Positions 6,612-8,113 of a stretch of 8,113 bases of DNA are shown here, one piece after another. Every line of letters begins with the position of its first letter. Positions within the stretch are counted from its first letter, which is position 1. Position numbers and translations under genes: made by a program. The DNA comes from G963676205 sp964342525 (lineage in GTDB: Bacteria; Campylobacterota; Campylobacteria; Campylobacterales; Arcobacteraceae). The notes beneath the pieces are model-generated. The model did no database searches, was not told the DNA's origin, and saw nothing but the letters and a program-made list of their open reading frames with translations. The DNA lies in contig CAYFGQ010000112.1 in the NCBI GenBank assembly GCA_964342525.1, forward strand, positions 1 through 8,113, given 5' to 3'.

Positions 6612-6815
6612 GAGAGTTCAATAGAGTAATATATCGGATTCGCTGTCTAAAACAGTTAAATAAACTTAAAAGAAATAACTAGTTTGAGAGTCAGTCAGAT
6701 AATTACATTATAAATTTAAGTAGCAACAAAATCAGTTTTTATTAATCTTATTAAATAGCTTATGATAAGAGAAAACTAGATTGTATTTTATGAGGTAATG
6801 TTTATATGTAAAACA
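6612..6815 (+). ncRNA. Putative IS110 bridge RNA with donor-binding loop
   Basis: Bridge RNAs of IS110 elements bind the transposase and pair with both target and donor DNA through two internal loops. A good donor-binding loop is visible. Outer stem: ACATTA (6705-6710) with TAATGT (6796-6801). Inner stem-loop: AATC+AGTTTT (6730-6739) with AAAACT+GATT (6772-6782, one bulge), then TCTTAT (6746-6751) with ATAAGA (6765-6770). The left loop strand (6711-6729) holds GTAGCAAC at 6720-6727, identical to the right end at 7925-7932. The right loop strand (6783-6795) holds TATGAG at 6789-6794, the reverse complement of CTCATA at 6584-6589, the left end with its core. An earlier stem-loop (6633-6640 with 6693-6700, enclosing AAACT/AGTTT at 6662-6666/6681-6685) may be the target-binding loop, but I found no convincing match to the flanks. 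Both RNA ends are estimates. Confidence 0.58.
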
Positions 6816-6829
6816 ATTACTTTAAAATG

Positions 6830-6857
6830 GGCTAGAAGAGTATTTAAACTTCTAGCC
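6830..6857 (+). promoter_or_regulatory. 9-bp perfect hairpin in the transposase leader
   Basis: GGCTAGAAG (6830-6838) and CTTCTAGCC (6849-6857) form a perfect nine-pair stem with a ten-base AT-rich loop. It is the most stable hairpin of the leader and lies between the bridge RNA and the transposase start. No T-run follows, so it is not an intrinsic terminator; it could bound or protect the bridge RNA 3' end or shape transposase mRNA. Confidence 0.55.
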
Positions 6858-6860
6858 TAA

Positions 6861-6890
6861 CGAACTCTCAAATTAAAAATATGAGGTTCG
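6861..6890 (+). promoter_or_regulatory. Hairpin covering the transposase ribosome binding site
   Basis: CGAAC-T-CTCA (6861-6870) pairs with TGAG-GTTCG (6882-6890), nine pairs with one bulged T and an AT-only loop. The right arm contains the ribosome binding site TGAGG (6882-6886), six bases before the ATG at 6893. In long transcripts the site would be masked, a known way for insertion sequences to limit transposase made by read-through from outside promoters. Confidence 0.55.
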
Positions 6891-6892
6891 CG

Positions 6893-7866
6893 ATGAGTAA
6901 TTCTATCGGTTTAGATATTAGTAAAAAATTAATCAGTGTACATATCCCTATAAATAAAAGGGATATTGAGATACCAAACAATATTAATTATATTCAAAAC
7001 TAAAAAAGCTTTATAAAAAAGATATTGATAATTTAATATTTATTTTTGAACCAACAGGAAGTTACTCTAGTATATTAACTAGATTTTGTTCAGAAAAAAA
7101 GATTCAATACTTTTTAATAAATCCAAAACGATTTAGCCATCATTCAAAAACTTTAGGTGAGAGAAATAAAAGTGATAAGATTGATGCAAGGGTTTTATCT
7201 AGTTCTTTACACTTAGCAAAAGAAGGACAAGTTAAAATACCCTCTTATGATAAAGTAGTTGAAGAGATTAAAGAGCTTATGGGATATTATAAATTTACTA
7301 CTAAACAAAGAGTAAAAGCAAATAATCATTTAGAGAGTTTAGTTAGTAAAAATGGCTCAAGTTATGCTATTTCTGATTTAAAAAAAAAGATTAAACAATA
7401 TAGACAAAAAGAAAAGGAAATACTAAAAAAAGTTCAATCTATTATCTCAAAAGATGAGAAACTTTTAAAGGGTTATAATAATATTAAATCATTAACAGGT
7501 ATAGGGGAGATAGGAGCAATAGTATTACTTCATTTATTTATAAAATATCCAAATGCAAATAGAAATCAAATAGTATCACTTACAGGATTAGATCCTACAG
7601 ATAAATCATCTGGTACATCACTTAAAACAAGACCAAAGATAAGTAAGACTGGATCAAAACTATATAGGGGAAGTTTATTTTTAGGAGTAATGACAGCTAT
7701 ACGTTATGATGAGAATTTTAAGAGCTTTTTTGAAAGGTTAGTATCAAATGGTAAACACACTACAGTTGCACAAATAGCAGTAATGAGAAAGATGCTGTTA
7801 CATATGATAGTGAGTTTTACAAAAGAGCTACAGGGAAATAAGCTCTACAAGAATTTGATCTTGTAG
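6893..7866 (+). pseudogene. IS110-family transposase, frameshifted near codon 36
   Basis: The ATG at 6893 opens MSNSIGLDISKKLISVHIP and runs to a TAA at 7001-7003 after 36 codons. From about 6988 the frame one base back continues without a stop to the TAG at 7864-7866. Adding one A to the run at 6996-6999 (CAAAAC) joins them as a 324-aa protein, the usual IS110 length. In that protein the N-terminal RuvC-like DEDD domain has D8 (GLDISKK), E53 (FEPTGSY), D95 and D98 (SDKIDAR). The C-terminal domain has GIGEIGAIVLL, LTGLDPTDKSSGTS with candidate catalytic serine S240 (equivalent to Ser241 of IS621, by position and motif), and KTGSKLYRGSLF. A downstream ATG at 7279 gives a 195-aa fragment without the DEDD residues. 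Loss of one base in an A-run could be true decay or a sequencing error; no slippery heptamer supports programmed frameshifting. Confidence 0.85.
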
Positions 7867-7870
7867 AGTT
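7841..7870 (+). terminator. Hairpin spanning the transposase stop codon
   Basis: CTCTACAAGA (7843-7852) and TCTTGTAGAG (7859-7868) form a perfect ten-pair stem with a six-base loop; a G-T and an A-T pair can extend it. The transposase TAG lies within the right arm. Only TTTG follows, so termination is probably partial; it could also shield against transcription from the other side. Confidence 0.5.
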
Positions 7871-7912
7871 TGTTGCTTATAGATATTTTTTAGTATAATT
7901 TTTTAAATTTGA

Positions 7913-8068
7913 AAATTTTTTAAGGTAGCAACTGTCCCCTTTTTCTTTAATTTAAATAAAAATAAAAAATGTGATAGTTGTAAACATGCTTATAAAGAAT
8001 GTTTAACTGTATATGATTCTATTGAAAGGGATACTTTAAAAAGTGGAAATGATTGGATTTGTAAATAA
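7913..8068 (+). pseudogene. Remnant of a cysteine-rich small ORF, no start codon
   Basis: The frame from 7913 to the TAA at 8066-8068 has no usable start codon (no ATG, GTG or TTG in frame before the conserved-looking part). From 7970 it reads CDSCKHAYKECLTVYDSIER and ends in SGNDWICK, a C-x-x-C plus two later cysteines pattern that looks like a small metal-binding or redox protein. Beyond the stop the same frame reads HGKQKKAKN before a second stop, so the TAA may itself be a nonsense mutation. The ORF lies just right of the insertion sequence, and part of the frame overlaps the element's right end. Removing the element does not restore a start, because a TAG then lies directly upstream. I do not recognise the family; coding status is uncertain. 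Confidence 0.4.
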
Positions 8069-8081
8069 CATGGCAAACAAA

Positions 8082-8109
8082 AAAAGGCTAAAAATTAATT
8101 TAGCCTTTT
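8082..8109. terminator. Strong intrinsic terminator
   Basis: AAAAGGCTAAA (8082-8092) and TTTAGCCTTTT (8099-8109) are perfect reverse complements around a six-base loop AATTAA. With A-runs on one side and T-runs on the other it can act in both directions. It would end transcripts coming from the small ORF remnant or from a gene beyond the window edge on the other strand. Confidence 0.85.
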
Positions 8110-8113
8110 AAAA

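Larger units (their letters stand above)
6586..7933 (+). mobile_element. IS110-group insertion sequence (frameshifted copy)
   Basis: The element consists of a leader of about 300 bases, an IS110-family transposase and a right end of about 65 bases. Placing a long non-coding region before the transposase is typical of the IS110 group, as in IS621, whereas the IS1111 group has it after the gene. There are no terminal inverted repeats, as expected. I set the ends by the dinucleotide CT, present at 6584-6585 and 7932-7933. The donor-guide matches in the leader RNA (6720-6727 to 7925-7932, and 6789-6794 to 6584-6589) meet exactly there, which is the main reason for these limits. Both ends also share GTAGC just before the core (6579-6583 and 7925-7929), so a shift of a few bases is possible. 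The transposase is broken by a frameshift, so this copy may need help in trans to move. Confidence 0.65.

Noticed and set aside
6358..6892. CRISPR array, tRNA or toxin-antitoxin pair in the long non-coding stretch
   Set aside because: There are no regularly spaced direct repeats, no cloverleaf with T-loop consensus, and no pair of small frames with ribosome binding sites. The structure present is explained better by hairpins and the IS110 leader.
6990..7010. Programmed -1 frameshift in the transposase
   Set aside because: There is no slippery heptamer of the A AAA AAG or A AAA AAC type at the switch: re-pairing CAA and AAC one base back gives a mismatch. IS110 transposases are normally single frames.
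7279..7866. A separate 195-aa transposase gene starting at the ATG at 7279
   Set aside because: The frame is open and transposase-like back to about 6988, and the DEDD residues lie upstream, so this ATG is internal to a frameshifted longer gene.

Overview
The window looks like chromosome from a low-GC member of the Campylobacterota (Arcobacter, Sulfurimonas or Sulfurospirillum type). The evidence is the AT-rich codon use, the tightly overlapping genes, TATAAT-only promoters without a clear -35 box, a DnaB with an extra charged segment near its C-terminus, and a bacterial type A RNase P RNA. The genus is an inference from these traits.

Positions 1-4544 form a compact rightward operon-like run: the 3' part of a TerB/J-domain protein, two tandem small BFD-like [2Fe-2S] proteins, an unrecognised 74-aa acidic protein, ispG (isoprenoid precursor synthesis, a [4Fe-4S] enzyme), an exported DUF3108-type protein and dnaB (replicative helicase). 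Most junctions overlap or abut (stop then start with no gap at 557/558 and 1009/1010, TAATG at 783-787, ATGA at 1231-1234, an 8-base overlap at 2288-2295), which suggests translational coupling. Two genes start with TTG. A convergent gene on the minus strand (4555-5901) encodes a protein with a C-terminal GGDEF domain whose signature is GGDRF and whose inhibitory RxxD site is absent. It is probably a weak or non-catalytic diguanylate cyclase relative.

A divergent promoter region (5902-6028) separates that gene from rnpB, the RNase P RNA (about 6030-6356). Downstream of rnpB are about 230 bases without a gene, holding a pair of mutually exclusive hairpins and a perfect 13-bp inverted repeat.

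Positions of about 6586-7933 are an IS110-group insertion sequence. The transposase (DEDD RuvC-like domain plus a C-terminal domain with a candidate catalytic serine) carries a one-base frameshift in an A-run near codon 36. The roughly 300-base leader before it has a promoter and folds like a bridge RNA. One internal loop carries an 8-base match to the element's right end on one strand and a 6-7-base complement of its left end on the other, and both meet at a CT dinucleotide found at each end. This is the most interesting part of the window. Removing the element restores a GTAGC-CT-GTCCCC sequence that resembles a REP-like repeat, the kind of site this family is known to use. A leader hairpin also covers the transposase ribosome binding site.

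The right edge holds a decayed cysteine-rich small ORF without a start codon and a strong intrinsic terminator. I found no CRISPR array, tRNA or recognisable defence system.
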